A stretch of DNA of 20,338 nucleotides from a candidate division NC10 bacterium SPGG6 (GCA_001643535.1 LXTG01000127.1:1-20338), one strand, 5' to 3'; shown: positions 1-7,066, numbered from the stretch's first letter. Numbers and translations: made by a program. The notes: a model not told the origin generated them from the letters alone.

Positions 1-478
1 CCTCGCCGCCCGGCGCAACCCCGGCGAGCCTGCACGCTGGTGCATTGACCTGCAAAGTGGGCGCTCTGGCGGCGCAGCTCGCCTCCGCTCGCGCTGAGCG
101 GCGGGACGCTGCCGCCGACCGGGACCGCAGGGCCGGGCTAGCGCTGGTAGCTTGTGCCGCCGCTGCATCCTTGGCAGGCATACGCTGAGGCCGCGTGCTG
201 GGCGTGAAGTTGTAGCCGCTGTCGCCGTAGGCTTCCCGGGCCTCGACCGTCAGGTCCTGGACAACAATGTTCGCGTCCTCAAGCGCCTTCATCACGAGGT
301 TGCGGGCTGCTCTAGCCTCGCCCACAGACACCCGGATCTCGACACTGTAGTTGCCCTTCTGGCCCGCGTCCTCTGTCGGGTACATGCCAGCGAACTGCTT
401 CAACGTGCAGAGGGCCTCCTCGACCTTCCGCATCAGCTTGGGATCGATGTACGGCCCCTTCTTGAGCGATCGCCCCAT
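1..478 (-). CDS. rpsS: Chimeric or partial S19 gene: S19 N-terminus running into an unrelated open frame
   Basis: The ATG at 478-476 follows a GGGGG Shine-Dalgarno-like run and sits where rpsS is expected, just downstream of rplB. The first residues read MGRSLKKGPYIDPKLMRKVE, a clear S19 N-terminus; S19 is a small-subunit head protein that contacts 16S rRNA and S13. After about residue 22 (near position 412) the similarity stops. The conserved S19 core (a TWSRRST-like motif, then a VGHTIAVHNG-like motif) is absent. The frame continues without a stop to the window edge, giving about 159 codons. Residues 42-100 look protein-like (for example NYSVEIRVSVGEARAARNLV) but I do not recognise them; the rest is Ala/Arg/Ser-rich. 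S19 is essential, so either an intact copy exists elsewhere or this is an assembly or recombination junction. The start is certain; the identity of the downstream part is unknown. Confidence 0.6.
   Translation of the reverse strand, partial: MGRSLKKGPYIDPKLMRKVEEALCTLKQFAGMYPTEDAGQKGNYSVEIRVSVGEARAARNLVMKALEDANIVVQDLTVEAREAYGDSGYNFTPSTRPQRMPAKDAAAAQATSASPALRSRSAAASRRSARAEASCAARAPTLQVNAPACRLAGVAPGGE
3..188 (+). CDS. Possible C-terminal fragment of an unrecognised plus-strand protein, partial at left edge
   Basis: This plus-strand frame is open from the window edge to a TGA at 186-188 and codes for 61 residues. It is Ala/Arg-rich, with a heptad-like charged stretch (ALAAQLASARAERRDAAADR) followed by a hydrophobic Ala/Leu/Val segment at the very end that could be one membrane helix. 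It lies opposite the tail of the open minus-strand frame, and both cannot easily be real. It is reported only because the left ~410 bases do not belong to the ribosomal operon and this frame has plausible protein composition. No start is visible and no family is recognised. Confidence 0.15.
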   Translation, partial: SPPGATPASLHAGALTCKVGALAAQLASARAERRDAAADRDRRAGLALVACAAAASLAGIR

Positions 479-493
479 GCTAAAACCCCCGAT

Positions 494-561
494 GGCATGC
501 TGGAACGCTAGGAGGCTGGAAAGCTGGAGGTCTTGAATCCTACCGTCCTAGCGTCCTAGCC
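494..561. repeat. CTAG-rich interspersed spacer repeat between rplB and rpsS
   Basis: The 88-bp rplB-rpsS spacer is largely made of GCTAGGA/GCTGGAA words spaced about 9-10 bases apart on the left and their inverse (TCCTAGCG, TCCTAGC) on the right. This makes an imperfect palindrome. The same vocabulary appears at 1431-1513, 3584-3718 and 18748-18882. There is no coding potential. It is probably a REP- or MITE-like palindromic element inserted in the spacer. Confidence 0.55.
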
Positions 562-566
562 CCTCG

Positions 567-1397
567 TCATTTGCGCTGACGCCGGCTGACAATCTCGCGA
601 TCAGATCGCTTCCTCTTCTTGCGTGTTTTATAGCCCTTGGTCGGTTTGCCCCACGGGGTGCACGGATGTCGTCCCCCCGCACTCTTCCCCTCGCCACCCC
701 CCAACGGGTGATCGTGCGGGTTCATGGCCACGCCCCGGACCGATGGCCGGATTCCGAGCCAGCGGCTTCGCCCCGCCTTCCCCAGGGTGACACTTTCGTG
801 CTCGAGACTGCCCACCTGGCCAAGGGTGGCCATGCAATCGACGTGGACCTTCCGCACCTCCCCCGACGGGAGCTTGAGCAGGGCTCGGGTTTCCTCCTTC
901 GCCACCAGTTGAGCCGAGGCCCCGGCACTCCGACAGAGCTGTCCTCCCTTGCCTTGCAAGAGCTCAATGTTGTGGATCACCGACCCTACCGGGATCAGCC
1001 GGAGAGAAAGAGCATTCCCCACGTTGAACTCCGCCTGGGGGCCGGACATTACCTGCGCCCCGATCTGGAGTCCGTCAGGGGCCAGGATGTAACGTTTCTC
1101 TCCGTCCGCGTAATGGAGCAAGGCGATCCGGGCTGATCGATTCGGATCGTACTCGATGGTTGCGACCCTGGCCGGGACACCAGGCTTATTCCGCCTAAAG
1201 TCGATGAGACGGTACTTCCGCTTATGCCCACCCCCCTTATGGCGTGACGTGATCCGGCCCTGGGCATTCCGCCCACCCGTCTTCCGGAGGGGACCCAGGA
1301 GACCCTTGGCAGGCTGCTTCTCCGTGATCCCCTCGAAGGTGGCCACCGACTGGAAGCGCCGGCCCGCCGAGGTCGGTTTGTAACTTCTGATCCCCAT
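567..1397 (-). CDS. rplB: 50S ribosomal protein L2
   Basis: L2 is a primary 23S rRNA-binding protein needed for subunit association and for the peptidyl-transferase region. The 276-residue product has the normal length. It starts MGIRSYKPTSAGRRF, has the RNA-binding OB-fold and SH3-like halves, and near residues 221-250 carries VRGVAMNPHDHPLGGGEGK followed by HPCTPWGKPTKGY. The Asp-His pair (D229-H230) is the conserved functional pair. The C-terminus is the usual Arg/Lys-rich tail. It lies between rplW (116-bp spacer) and rpsS (88-bp spacer), the standard S10-operon order; both spacers are longer than usual because they hold repeat DNA. The start is ATG, with only a weak GGAAGAG Shine-Dalgarno behind a strong palindrome. 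Confidence 0.98.
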   Translation of the reverse strand: MGIRSYKPTSAGRRFQSVATFEGITEKQPAKGLLGPLRKTGGRNAQGRITSRHKGGGHKRKYRLIDFRRNKPGVPARVATIEYDPNRSARIALLHYADGEKRYILAPDGLQIGAQVMSGPQAEFNVGNALSLRLIPVGSVIHNIELLQGKGGQLCRSAGASAQLVAKEETRALLKLPSGEVRKVHVDCMATLGQVGSLEHESVTLGKAGRSRWLGIRPSVRGVAMNPHDHPLGGGEGKSAGGRHPCTPWGKPTKGYKTRKKRKRSDREIVSRRQRK

Positions 1398-1410
1398 GTG
1401 CTCTGCTCTT

Positions 1411-1430
1411 CCGCTCCCCGCGGGGAGCGG
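1411..1430 (-). promoter_or_regulatory. Perfect 20-bp palindrome just upstream of rplB
   Basis: Positions 1411-1430 are a perfect inverted repeat, CCGCTCCCCGCGGGGAGCGG, ending 13 bases before the rplB start codon. In the mRNA it can fold into an 8-bp GC stem with a CGCG loop directly in front of the ribosome-binding region. It could tune rplB translation or be one end of the adjacent repeat element. It is not followed by a U tract, so a terminator is unlikely. Confidence 0.45.
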
Positions 1431-1513
1431 CTAGGAGGCTAGAAGGCTAGAACGCTTGAAAGCCTCTCTGCCTTCCGCGTCCCAGCGGGCTAGCTTGCTA
1501 GCATTCCAGCGGT
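1431..1513. repeat. CTAG-rich interspersed spacer repeat between rplW and rplB
   Basis: This stretch holds the words CTAGGAGG, CTAGAAGG and CTAGAACG in series, and on the other side GGCTAGC, TGCTAGC and GGTCTAGAC. The two halves are roughly inverted, so the whole could fold as a long imperfect hairpin. Its right half resembles the right half of the 3584-3718 element (GCTAGC..CTAGC..CCAGC..TCTAG). It is non-coding. Confidence 0.55.
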
Positions 1514-1801
1514 CTAGACGCCCTCAAAGAACTCGATGCTGTGCCCCTCTTGTAAGGTCACAATGGCTTTTTTCCAATCTGAGGTCCGACCTGCAAAACG
1601 TCCGAGGCGTTTCACTCTTCCTCGCATGGCCACGGTGTGGACGGCCGCAACCTTGACGTTAAAGAGGACCTCTACCGCCCGCTTCACCTCCACCTTGTTT
1701 GCCCGCCGATCGACCTCAAAGCAATATTTGTTCAGCTCTTTCAGCGCTGTCCCTTTCTCGGTGATGACGGGACGGCGGATGACCTGGTGTAGCTCCCTCA
1801 C
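1514..1801 (-). CDS. rplW: 50S ribosomal protein L23
   Basis: L23 binds 23S rRNA domain III at the exit of the peptide tunnel, where it docks SRP and trigger factor. The chosen start is the GTG at 1801-1799, giving 95 residues, a normal length for L23. It begins (M)RELHQVIRRPVITEKGTAL; the RRPVITEK motif is the family's N-terminal signature, and the frame ends SIEFFEGV. The start overlaps the rplD stop as GTGA, with GGAGG 10 bases upstream, so the two genes are translationally coupled. The same frame is open much further upstream, but that part is a shadow of rplD and lacks L23 similarity. Confidence 0.96.
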   Translation of the reverse strand: MRELHQVIRRPVITEKGTALKELNKYCFEVDRRANKVEVKRAVEVLFNVKVAAVHTVAMRGRVKRLGRFAGRTSDWKKAIVTLQEGHSIEFFEGV

Positions 1802-2427
1802 GGCGTCAGGACCTCCTCGACCTTCACGAGCGCCTCCCGGGTAAACAGGAGGGTGCCAGCATCCAGAACATCGAAGACGTTCACCCCTCGCGCCGGGAGG
1901 ACCTTCACCCCCGGGAGGTTCCGGGCAGATTTCTCGACCGCCTCCTCCCTCTGGGGAACCACCACCAAAACCTTTCCCGTAAGGCCTAGGTCTCGCAGGA
2001 GACCCTTGAAGGTCTTCGTGTTGGGCCGATCCATACTCAAGTCTTCCAGGACCTGAACCTCTCGAGCCGCGACCTTCGCAGAAAGAGCGCCTCGGAGGGC
2101 TTCCCGCCGCAGCGCCCGGGGGAAGCGGAAGCTCCAATCCCTGGACTTCGGACCGTGGGTGATGCCGCCATGTCGCCACAGAGGCGACCGGTTGCTCCCG
2201 GCCCGCGCTCGACCGGACCCCTTCTGACGCCACGGCTTCTTCCCACCCCCTGAAACTTCAGCACGCCCTTTGGTCGAGGCGGTCCCCCGCCGCTCTTTCG
2301 CCCGTTGCCAACGGACCGCCTCGTGGAGGAGGTGCCCTCTCACCGAAGCCCCAAAGACGGCCTCGGACAGGGTAATCTCGTCCACTTTTTCGTTTTGAGG
2401 GTTCACCACATCGAGGACCGTAGCCAT
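1798..2427 (-). CDS. rplD: 50S ribosomal protein L4
   Basis: L4 is an early-assembly 23S rRNA-binding protein lining the peptide tunnel; in E. coli it also represses its own S10 operon. From the ATG at 2427 the product has 209 residues, a normal length, starting MATVLDVVNPQNEKVDEITL, which matches the family start. The Gly/Lys/Arg-rich tunnel loop GGGKKPWRQKGSGRARAG is present. The C-terminal half includes NVFDVLDAGTLLFT. The frame is open upstream to 2526, overlapping the end of rplC, but that part is basic and unlike L4. A GTG four codons upstream of the chosen ATG is a possible alternative. The stop overlaps the rplW start. No L4-responsive leader is evident in this window. Confidence 0.95.
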   Translation of the reverse strand: MATVLDVVNPQNEKVDEITLSEAVFGASVRGHLLHEAVRWQRAKERRGTASTKGRAEVSGGGKKPWRQKGSGRARAGSNRSPLWRHGGITHGPKSRDWSFRFPRALRREALRGALSAKVAAREVQVLEDLSMDRPNTKTFKGLLRDLGLTGKVLVVVPQREEAVEKSARNLPGVKVLPARGVNVFDVLDAGTLLFTREALVKVEEVLTP

Positions 2428-2464
2428 CGCCACTCTCACATTCTTGGGTCCTGAACCTCCGCGC

Positions 2465-3163
2465 TCAACTCGCCCCACCTTTCGGTTTCGCCGTCTTGTC
2501 GCCGGCCGCTTTTGGGTCACTCCCACGGACCTCCTTGCCAGTCTTTCGGACGGCGAGCAGCCCTCTCTGAGCCCCGGGGACCGCCCCGCGAATCAACAGG
2601 AGGTTTCGACCAGGATCACTCCGAACCACCTGGAGTCCCCGGATGGTCACCCGCACTCCCCCCATCCGTCCAGGCATGTGGTGTCCCTTGAAGACCCGGG
2701 AGGGATACGAGGAGGCGCCAATCGATCCCGGGGCCCGATGAAACATGGACCCGTGACTCTTTGCGCCACCCCGGTAGCCCCAACGTTTCACCCCTCCTTG
2801 GAACCCCCGTCCCTTCGAGGTCCCGGTCACGATCACCTCTTCCCCTTCGGTAAAGAGCTCCACGGTGAGGATCTGACCCACGCCGTACTCAGCCGCTGAA
2901 TGAAGGCGCATCTCCTGAAGATGTCGCATGGGGGTCACCTTGGCTTTGGCGAAGTGGCCACCGAGCGGTTTGCGCACCCGCTTCGGCTTCTCCGGAAGGT
3001 AGCCGACCTGGACCGCTTCATAGCCGTCTTTCTCCACCGTCTTCTTTTGGACGATGGTACAGGGGCCAGCCTCCACGACGGTAACGGGAATCACCCGCCC
3101 CTCCTCATCGAAGACCTGGGTCATTCCTACTTTCCGACCTAAAAGCCCGATCCCCATTCGCAT
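2465..3163 (-). CDS. rplC: 50S ribosomal protein L3
   Basis: L3 starts 50S assembly, and its long loop reaches the peptidyl-transferase centre. The 232-residue product begins MRMGIGLLGRKVGMTQVFDE, the family signature. It has the central loop with SKGRGFQGGVKRWGYRGG (about residues 115-132) followed by SHGSMFHRAPGSIGASSYPS and KGHHMPGRMGG. The last ~25 residues (KEVRGSDPKAAGD and following) are a low-complexity basic extension slightly longer than in E. coli. The ATG at 3163 is used; Met3 (3157) is an alternative, since neither has a strong Shine-Dalgarno. It lies between rpsJ and rplD as in typical S10 operons. Confidence 0.97.
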   Translation of the reverse strand: MRMGIGLLGRKVGMTQVFDEEGRVIPVTVVEAGPCTIVQKKTVEKDGYEAVQVGYLPEKPKRVRKPLGGHFAKAKVTPMRHLQEMRLHSAAEYGVGQILTVELFTEGEEVIVTGTSKGRGFQGGVKRWGYRGGAKSHGSMFHRAPGSIGASSYPSRVFKGHHMPGRMGGVRVTIRGLQVVRSDPGRNLLLIRGAVPGAQRGLLAVRKTGKEVRGSDPKAAGDKTAKPKGGAS

Positions 3164-3167
3164 GATG

Positions 3168-3246
3168 AATGTCCGATATCCAAGGTCCGATGTCCAACGT
3201 CCAAGGTCACCAGCTTTTCAGTCTGTTTCGACTTCGGACCTCGGAC
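3168..3246. repeat. GTCCGAT/GTCCAAGGTC tandem-like repeat in the rpsJ-rplC spacer
   Basis: The 84-bp spacer is built from short variants: GTCCGATATCCAAG, GTCCGATGTCCAAC, GTCCAAGGTCA, and then the inverted words TTCGGACCTCGGAC. It resembles decayed direct repeats with an inverse copy at the end. The vocabulary differs from the CTAG and GCTGACAG repeat families, so it is a separate repeat type. It is non-coding and gives a poor ribosome-binding context for rplC. Confidence 0.45.
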
Positions 3247-3247
3247 G

Positions 3248-3556
3248 CTATAGCTTGATCTCTACATCGACCCCCGCCGGTAAATCTAACCGCATGAGGG
3301 CATCCACGGTCTGAGGCGTCGGCCGCAGGATGTCGAGGAGCCGAACATGGACGCGGACCTCAAACTGTTCCCGGGATTTCTTATCGACGTGAGGTGAGCG
3401 GAGGACCGTATACCGGCTGATCTTCGACGGAAGGGGAATGGGTCCAGAGAGCCCGGCCCCTGTCCGCTCGACCGTATTCACGATCTCCTTTGCGGACTGA
3501 TCCAGAATCCGATGGTCGTATGCCTTCAGCCGTATCCGAATCCGTTGAGATTCCAT
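3248..3556 (-). CDS. rpsJ: 30S ribosomal protein S10
   Basis: S10 is a head protein of the small subunit and, as NusE, a partner of NusB and NusG in antitermination. The 102-residue length is typical. It starts MESQRIRIRLKAYDHRILDQ and contains the family core SGPIPLPSKISRYTVLRSPH (about residues 37-56) and HVDKKSREQFEVRVHVRLLD. The C-terminus ends GVDVEIKL as usual. It is the first gene of the S10 part of the cluster, with a 189-bp repeat-filled spacer from tuf upstream. The ATG at 3556 has an AGAGG immediately before it, an unusually close Shine-Dalgarno. Confidence 0.97.
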   Translation of the reverse strand: MESQRIRIRLKAYDHRILDQSAKEIVNTVERTGAGLSGPIPLPSKISRYTVLRSPHVDKKSREQFEVRVHVRLLDILRPTPQTVDALMRLDLPAGVDVEIKL

Positions 3557-3583
3557 GCCTCTATCCGCTATCCGCTCTCAGCC

Positions 3584-3718
3584 ATCAGCCGAGGAGATGC
3601 TGGGAAGCGAGGATGCTAGAAAGCTTGGATGCTGGGAGGGCGGTTATCGGGCTCCCTCGTCCCCAGACGCCCCGCCTGCTAGCCTCCTAGCGTGCCAGCC
3701 TTCTAGCCGCGTATTGCT
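3584..3718 (+). repeat. 135-bp interspersed element, copy A (inverted relative to copy B at 18748-18882)
   Basis: Read on the plus strand this runs from ATCAGCCGAGGAGATGC to CGTATTGCT. The reverse complement of 18748-18882 matches it with three substitutions and two one-base indels by my alignment, about 96% identity. The ends carry GCTAG/GCTGG words in inverted arrangement (ATGCTAGAAAGC near the left, GCTAGCCTCCTAGCG near the right) around a GC-rich centre. There is no open frame of note. It is probably a small non-autonomous palindromic repeat (MITE- or REP-like). Here it fills the tuf-rpsJ spacer. Confidence 0.75.
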
Positions 3719-3745
3719 CACTGCTGACAGCTGACTGCTGATGGC
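3716..3745. repeat. GCTGACAGCTGACTGCTGA spacer repeat downstream of tuf, shared with 20140-20169
   Basis: The 30 bases after the tuf stop are identical to the 30 bases after the second tuf copy's stop. They contain ACTGCTGACAGCTGACTGCTGA, made of alternating GCTGA/TCAGC half-words. Related words occur at 3567-3589, 18720-18750, 18876-18900 and 20088-20118. They are non-coding and capable of short hairpins. Confidence 0.6.
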
Positions 3746-4926
3746 CTACTCCGCGACCTCGCTCACCACGCCTGCGCCCACCGTCCTGCCCCCTTCCCGG
3801 ATCGCAAACCGTATCTCCTGCTCCAGGGCAATCGGATGAATCAGCTCCACGCGGAGGCGCACATTGTCCCCCGGCATCACCATCTCGACCCCCTCCGGCA
3901 GGCTCGCCACCCCCGTCACGTCCGTCGTCCGGAAGTAAAACTGGGGCCGGTACCCCGCGAAGAAGGGGGTGTGCCGCCCCCCCTCCTCCTTGGTCAGGAT
4001 GTAACACTCCGCCTCGAATTTGGTGTGGGGCGTGATGGAGCCAGGCTTGGCCACCACTTGCCCCCGCTCCACATCCTCCCGCTTCGTCCCCCGCAAGAGC
4101 AGACCCACATTGTCCCCCGCCTGCCCCTGGTCGAGCGTCTTCCGGAACATCTCTACCCCCGTCGCCACCGTCTTCTGGGTCTCCCGCAGACCGACGATCT
4201 CAACCTCCTCCCCACCTTGACCACCCCCCGCTCCACCCGGCCGGTCACCACCGTCCCCCGGCCCGAGATGGTGAAGACGTCCTCCACCGGCATCAGGAAG
4301 GGCCTGTCGATCGGCCGCGCGGGCAGCGGGATGTAGTTGTCTACCGCCTCCATGAGCTCGAAGATGGTTTGACACTCCCCCTGCTCTAACGCCTTCAGCG
4401 CACTCCCTCGGATGATCGGAATCTGGTCCCCCGGAAACTTGTACTGACTCAACAGCTCCCGCAGCTCCAGCTCGACCAGATCGAGGAGTTCTGGGTCCTC
4501 CACCATGTCCACCTTGTTCATGAAGACGACCAGATGCGGCACGTTCACCTGCCGCGCCAACAGGATGTGTTCCCGGGTCTGGGGCATCGGCCCGTCATTG
4601 GCCGCCACTACCAGGATCGCCCCGTCCATCTGGGCCGCCCCCGTGATCATGTTCTTGATGTAGTCCACGTGCCCCGGACAGTCGACATGGGCGTAGTGCC
4701 GCTTCGCCGTCTCGTACTCCACGTGCGCAATGGCGATCGTAATCCCCCGCTCCCGCTCCTCCGGGGCCTTGTCGATCTGATCGAACGGGACAAACTGCAC
4801 CTTGGGGTTCTGCTCGTGCAGACACTTCGTGATGGCCGCCGTGAGCGTGGTCTTGCCATGGTCAATGTGCCCAATCGTCCCCACGTTAATGTGCTCTTTC
4901 GTCCGTGCAAATTTTTGCTTGGCCAT
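3746..4926 (-). pseudogene. tuf: Elongation factor Tu, full length but interrupted by a one-base frameshift
   Basis: EF-Tu delivers aminoacyl-tRNA to the ribosome as a GTPase. From the ATG at 4926 (Shine-Dalgarno GGGAGGG) the first frame gives the complete G domain: GHIDHGKT at 19-26, DCPGH at 82-86, NKVD at 137-140, then domain 2 up to residue 239 (VERGVVKVG). There the frame shifts: four G's (4213-4210) stand where five are needed, and the original frame ends 18 codons later. The other frame resumes exactly at EEVEIVGL and runs 154 residues through domain 3 to the TAG at 3748. The two parts add to 393 residues, a normal EF-Tu length, with every other family motif intact. A homopolymer sequencing or consensus error is the simplest explanation; real inactivation is possible because another tuf copy exists. 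It lies 46 bp after fusA, the usual str-operon position. Confidence 0.93.
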
Positions 4927-4972
4927 GGCTGACCCTCCCGTGTCTCGGTGCGTTACCCCCTCACGTGCGCCC

Positions 4973-7066
4973 CTATGTGGTCATACTCCGACCCACCACC
5001 CGGCCGATGATCTCCTCGGCGAGGTTTGCAGGGAGCGGCTCGTGCCGGGCGAACTGCATCGTGTAAGTTGCCCGGCCCTGCGTTGCCGATCTCAGATCGG
5101 TTGCGTATCCAAACATGGTCGCCAGCGGCACCTCGGCGCGCACAAGCCGAGCCGCCGGCCGTGTATCAATCCCCAACACCCGACCCCGCCGGGAGTTCAA
5201 GTCCCCGATCACCTCTCCCAGAAACGCCTCCGGCACGACGACGTCCACCTGCATGACGGGTTCTAAGAGGACGGGGTTGCCCTGTTTGACTGCTTCCTTC
5301 AGGGCCATGGAGCCAGCAATCTTGAAGGCCAGATCGGAGGAGTCCACCTCATGGTAAGACCCGTCGGTAAGCGTCACCTTAATATCCACGAGCGGATACC
5401 CTGCCAGTACCCCGCCCTCAGCCGCCTCCCGGACCCCCTTCCCCACCGCCGGGATGTACTCCCGAGGGATCCGCCCCCCCACGATCTTGCTCTCAAACTG
5501 TAATCCACCCCCCGCCTCCATCGGCTCCACGTGTAGGATGACGTGGCCATACTGCCCCCGGCCTCCGGTCTGCCGGATGAATTTCTTTTCCACGGTCACC
5601 GAGCGCGTCATGGTTTCCCGGTACGCCACCTGCGGTCGACCCACGTTGGCCTCCACCCTGAACTCCCGGAGGAGGCGATCCGCGATGATCTCGAGATGGA
5701 GCTCTCCCATTCCGGAAATGATGGTCTGCCCGGTCTCCTCGTCCACCCGGGCCCGAAAGGTGGGATCTTCGTTGGCCAGGGCCTGGAGTCCCATGGAAAG
5801 CCTCTCGCCTCCCTCCTTGGTCTTCGGCTCGATAGCGACCGAAAGGACTGGGACCGGGAATTCGATAGCCTCGAGCAAGATCGGGTGGCCTTCATTGCAA
5901 AGGGTATCCCCCGTTTTGGCACTCTTCAGACCAACGGCAGCGGCGATGTTCCCCGCCTGAACAGCCTTTACTTCCTCTCGCTTGTTGGCATGCATCCGGA
6001 GCAGGCGGCCGATCCGCTCTCGGCTCCCCTTGGTGGAGTTATACACGTAGGAGCCTGACTCGACAGTCCCGGAATAGACTCGAAAATAGCAGAGCTGACC
6101 GACATACGGGTCAGCCACGAGCTTGAAGGCCAAGGCGGCTAGCGGCTCCTCATCGACCGGGGATCGTTTCTCTTCCTCACCTGTTTTGGGGTTCACCCCG
6201 GTAACCGGAGGGAGATCCATAGGCGAAGGAAGATAGTCCACCACCGCATCAAGCAAGGGTTGAACCCCCTTATTCCGGAAGGAGGCCCCGCACAGAACGG
6301 GCGTGATCTTCAAGGCCAACGTAGCCTTCCGGATGGCCGCCCGAATCTCTTGTTCAGAGATTTCCCCCCCCTCGACATACTTGCGGAGCAAGGACTCGTC
6401 TTGTTCCGCAACAGCCTCCAGGAGCTTTTCACGGTACTGCAGCGCCTGATCCGCGTACGCCGAGGGGATCTCCCGCATGTCGAACCGGGCCCCTAAGGTC
6501 TCCTCTTCCCAGACGATCGCCTGCATCCGGATCAAATCGATGACGCCGCCAAAGTTGGCCTCGTGTCCTAACGGGAGCTGAACAGGGACCGGAGACGCCC
6601 CGAGGCGCTCGGCGATGGACCGCACCGACATGAAGAAGTCCGCCCCCACCCGGTCCATCTTATTCATATAGGCAACACGAGGAACGTGGTATTTGTCCGC
6701 CTGCCGCCAAACCGTCTCCGACTGCGGCTCCACCCCCGAGACCGTATCGAAAATGATTACGGCCCCGTCCAGAACCCTGAGGGACCGTTCGACCTCCACG
6801 GTGAAGTCGACATGCCCAGGTGTATCAATAATATTGATCTGATGATCGCGCCAGAAGCAGGTCGTGCAGGCGGCGGTGATGGTGATCCCCCGTTCCTTCT
6901 CCTGTTCCATCCAATCCATCTCCGCGGAGCCCGTATCCACCTCACCCATCCGATGCGTCCGCCCCGTATAATAGAGGATCCGCTCGGTCGTGGTGGTCTT
7001 GCCCGCATCGATGTGCGCCATGATCCCGATGTTCCGAATATGATCTTTGGGAACCTTCACCGTCAC
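4973..7066 (-). CDS. fusA: Elongation factor G
   Basis: EF-G is the translocation GTPase and also acts in ribosome recycling. The chosen start is the GTG at 7066, preceded by GGGAGGAAGG about 10 bases upstream. It gives 697 residues beginning (M)TVKVPKDHIRNIGIMAHID, the normal family length and start. G-domain motifs are AHIDAGKT (17-24), DTPGH (81-85) and NKMD (135-138). Domains II-V follow, including the domain IV region near RQTGGRGQYGHV. The frame stays open upstream to a TTG at 7165, overlapping rpsG by 20 bases, but the extra 33 residues are unlike EF-G. It sits between rpsG and tuf as in the str operon. Confidence 0.97.
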   Translation of the reverse strand: MTVKVPKDHIRNIGIMAHIDAGKTTTTERILYYTGRTHRMGEVDTGSAEMDWMEQEKERGITITAACTTCFWRDHQINIIDTPGHVDFTVEVERSLRVLDGAVIIFDTVSGVEPQSETVWRQADKYHVPRVAYMNKMDRVGADFFMSVRSIAERLGASPVPVQLPLGHEANFGGVIDLIRMQAIVWEEETLGARFDMREIPSAYADQALQYREKLLEAVAEQDESLLRKYVEGGEISEQEIRAAIRKATLALKITPVLCGASFRNKGVQPLLDAVVDYLPSPMDLPPVTGVNPKTGEEEKRSPVDEEPLAALAFKLVADPYVGQLCYFRVYSGTVESGSYVYNSTKGSRERIGRLLRMHANKREEVKAVQAGNIAAAVGLKSAKTGDTLCNEGHPILLEAIEFPVPVLSVAIEPKTKEGGERLSMGLQALANEDPTFRARVDEETGQTIISGMGELHLEIIADRLLREFRVEANVGRPQVAYRETMTRSVTVEKKFIRQTGGRGQYGHVILHVEPMEAGGGLQFESKIVGGRIPREYIPAVGKGVREAAEGGVLAGYPLVDIKVTLTDGSYHEVDSSDLAFKIAGSMALKEAVKQGNPVLLEPVMQVDVVVPEAFLGEVIGDLNSRRGRVLGIDTRPAARLVRAEVPLATMFGYATDLRSATQGRATYTMQFARHEPLPANLAEEIIGRVVGRSMTT

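Noticed and set aside
1802..2233. Fusion protein of L23 with a long N-terminal extension
   Set aside because: The frame is open only because it shadows rplD; the GTG overlapping the rplD stop, with a good Shine-Dalgarno, gives a normal 95-residue L23.
3584..3745. CRISPR-like array
   Set aside because: The repeated words are irregular and palindromic, with no constant repeat length, no unique spacers of even size and no cas genes nearby.
4206..4214. Programmed frameshift in tuf
   Set aside because: No tuf recoding is known to me, there is no clear slippery heptamer with a downstream stem, and GGAGG overlaps the site rather than sitting about 10 bases upstream. A homopolymer error or real mutation is simpler.
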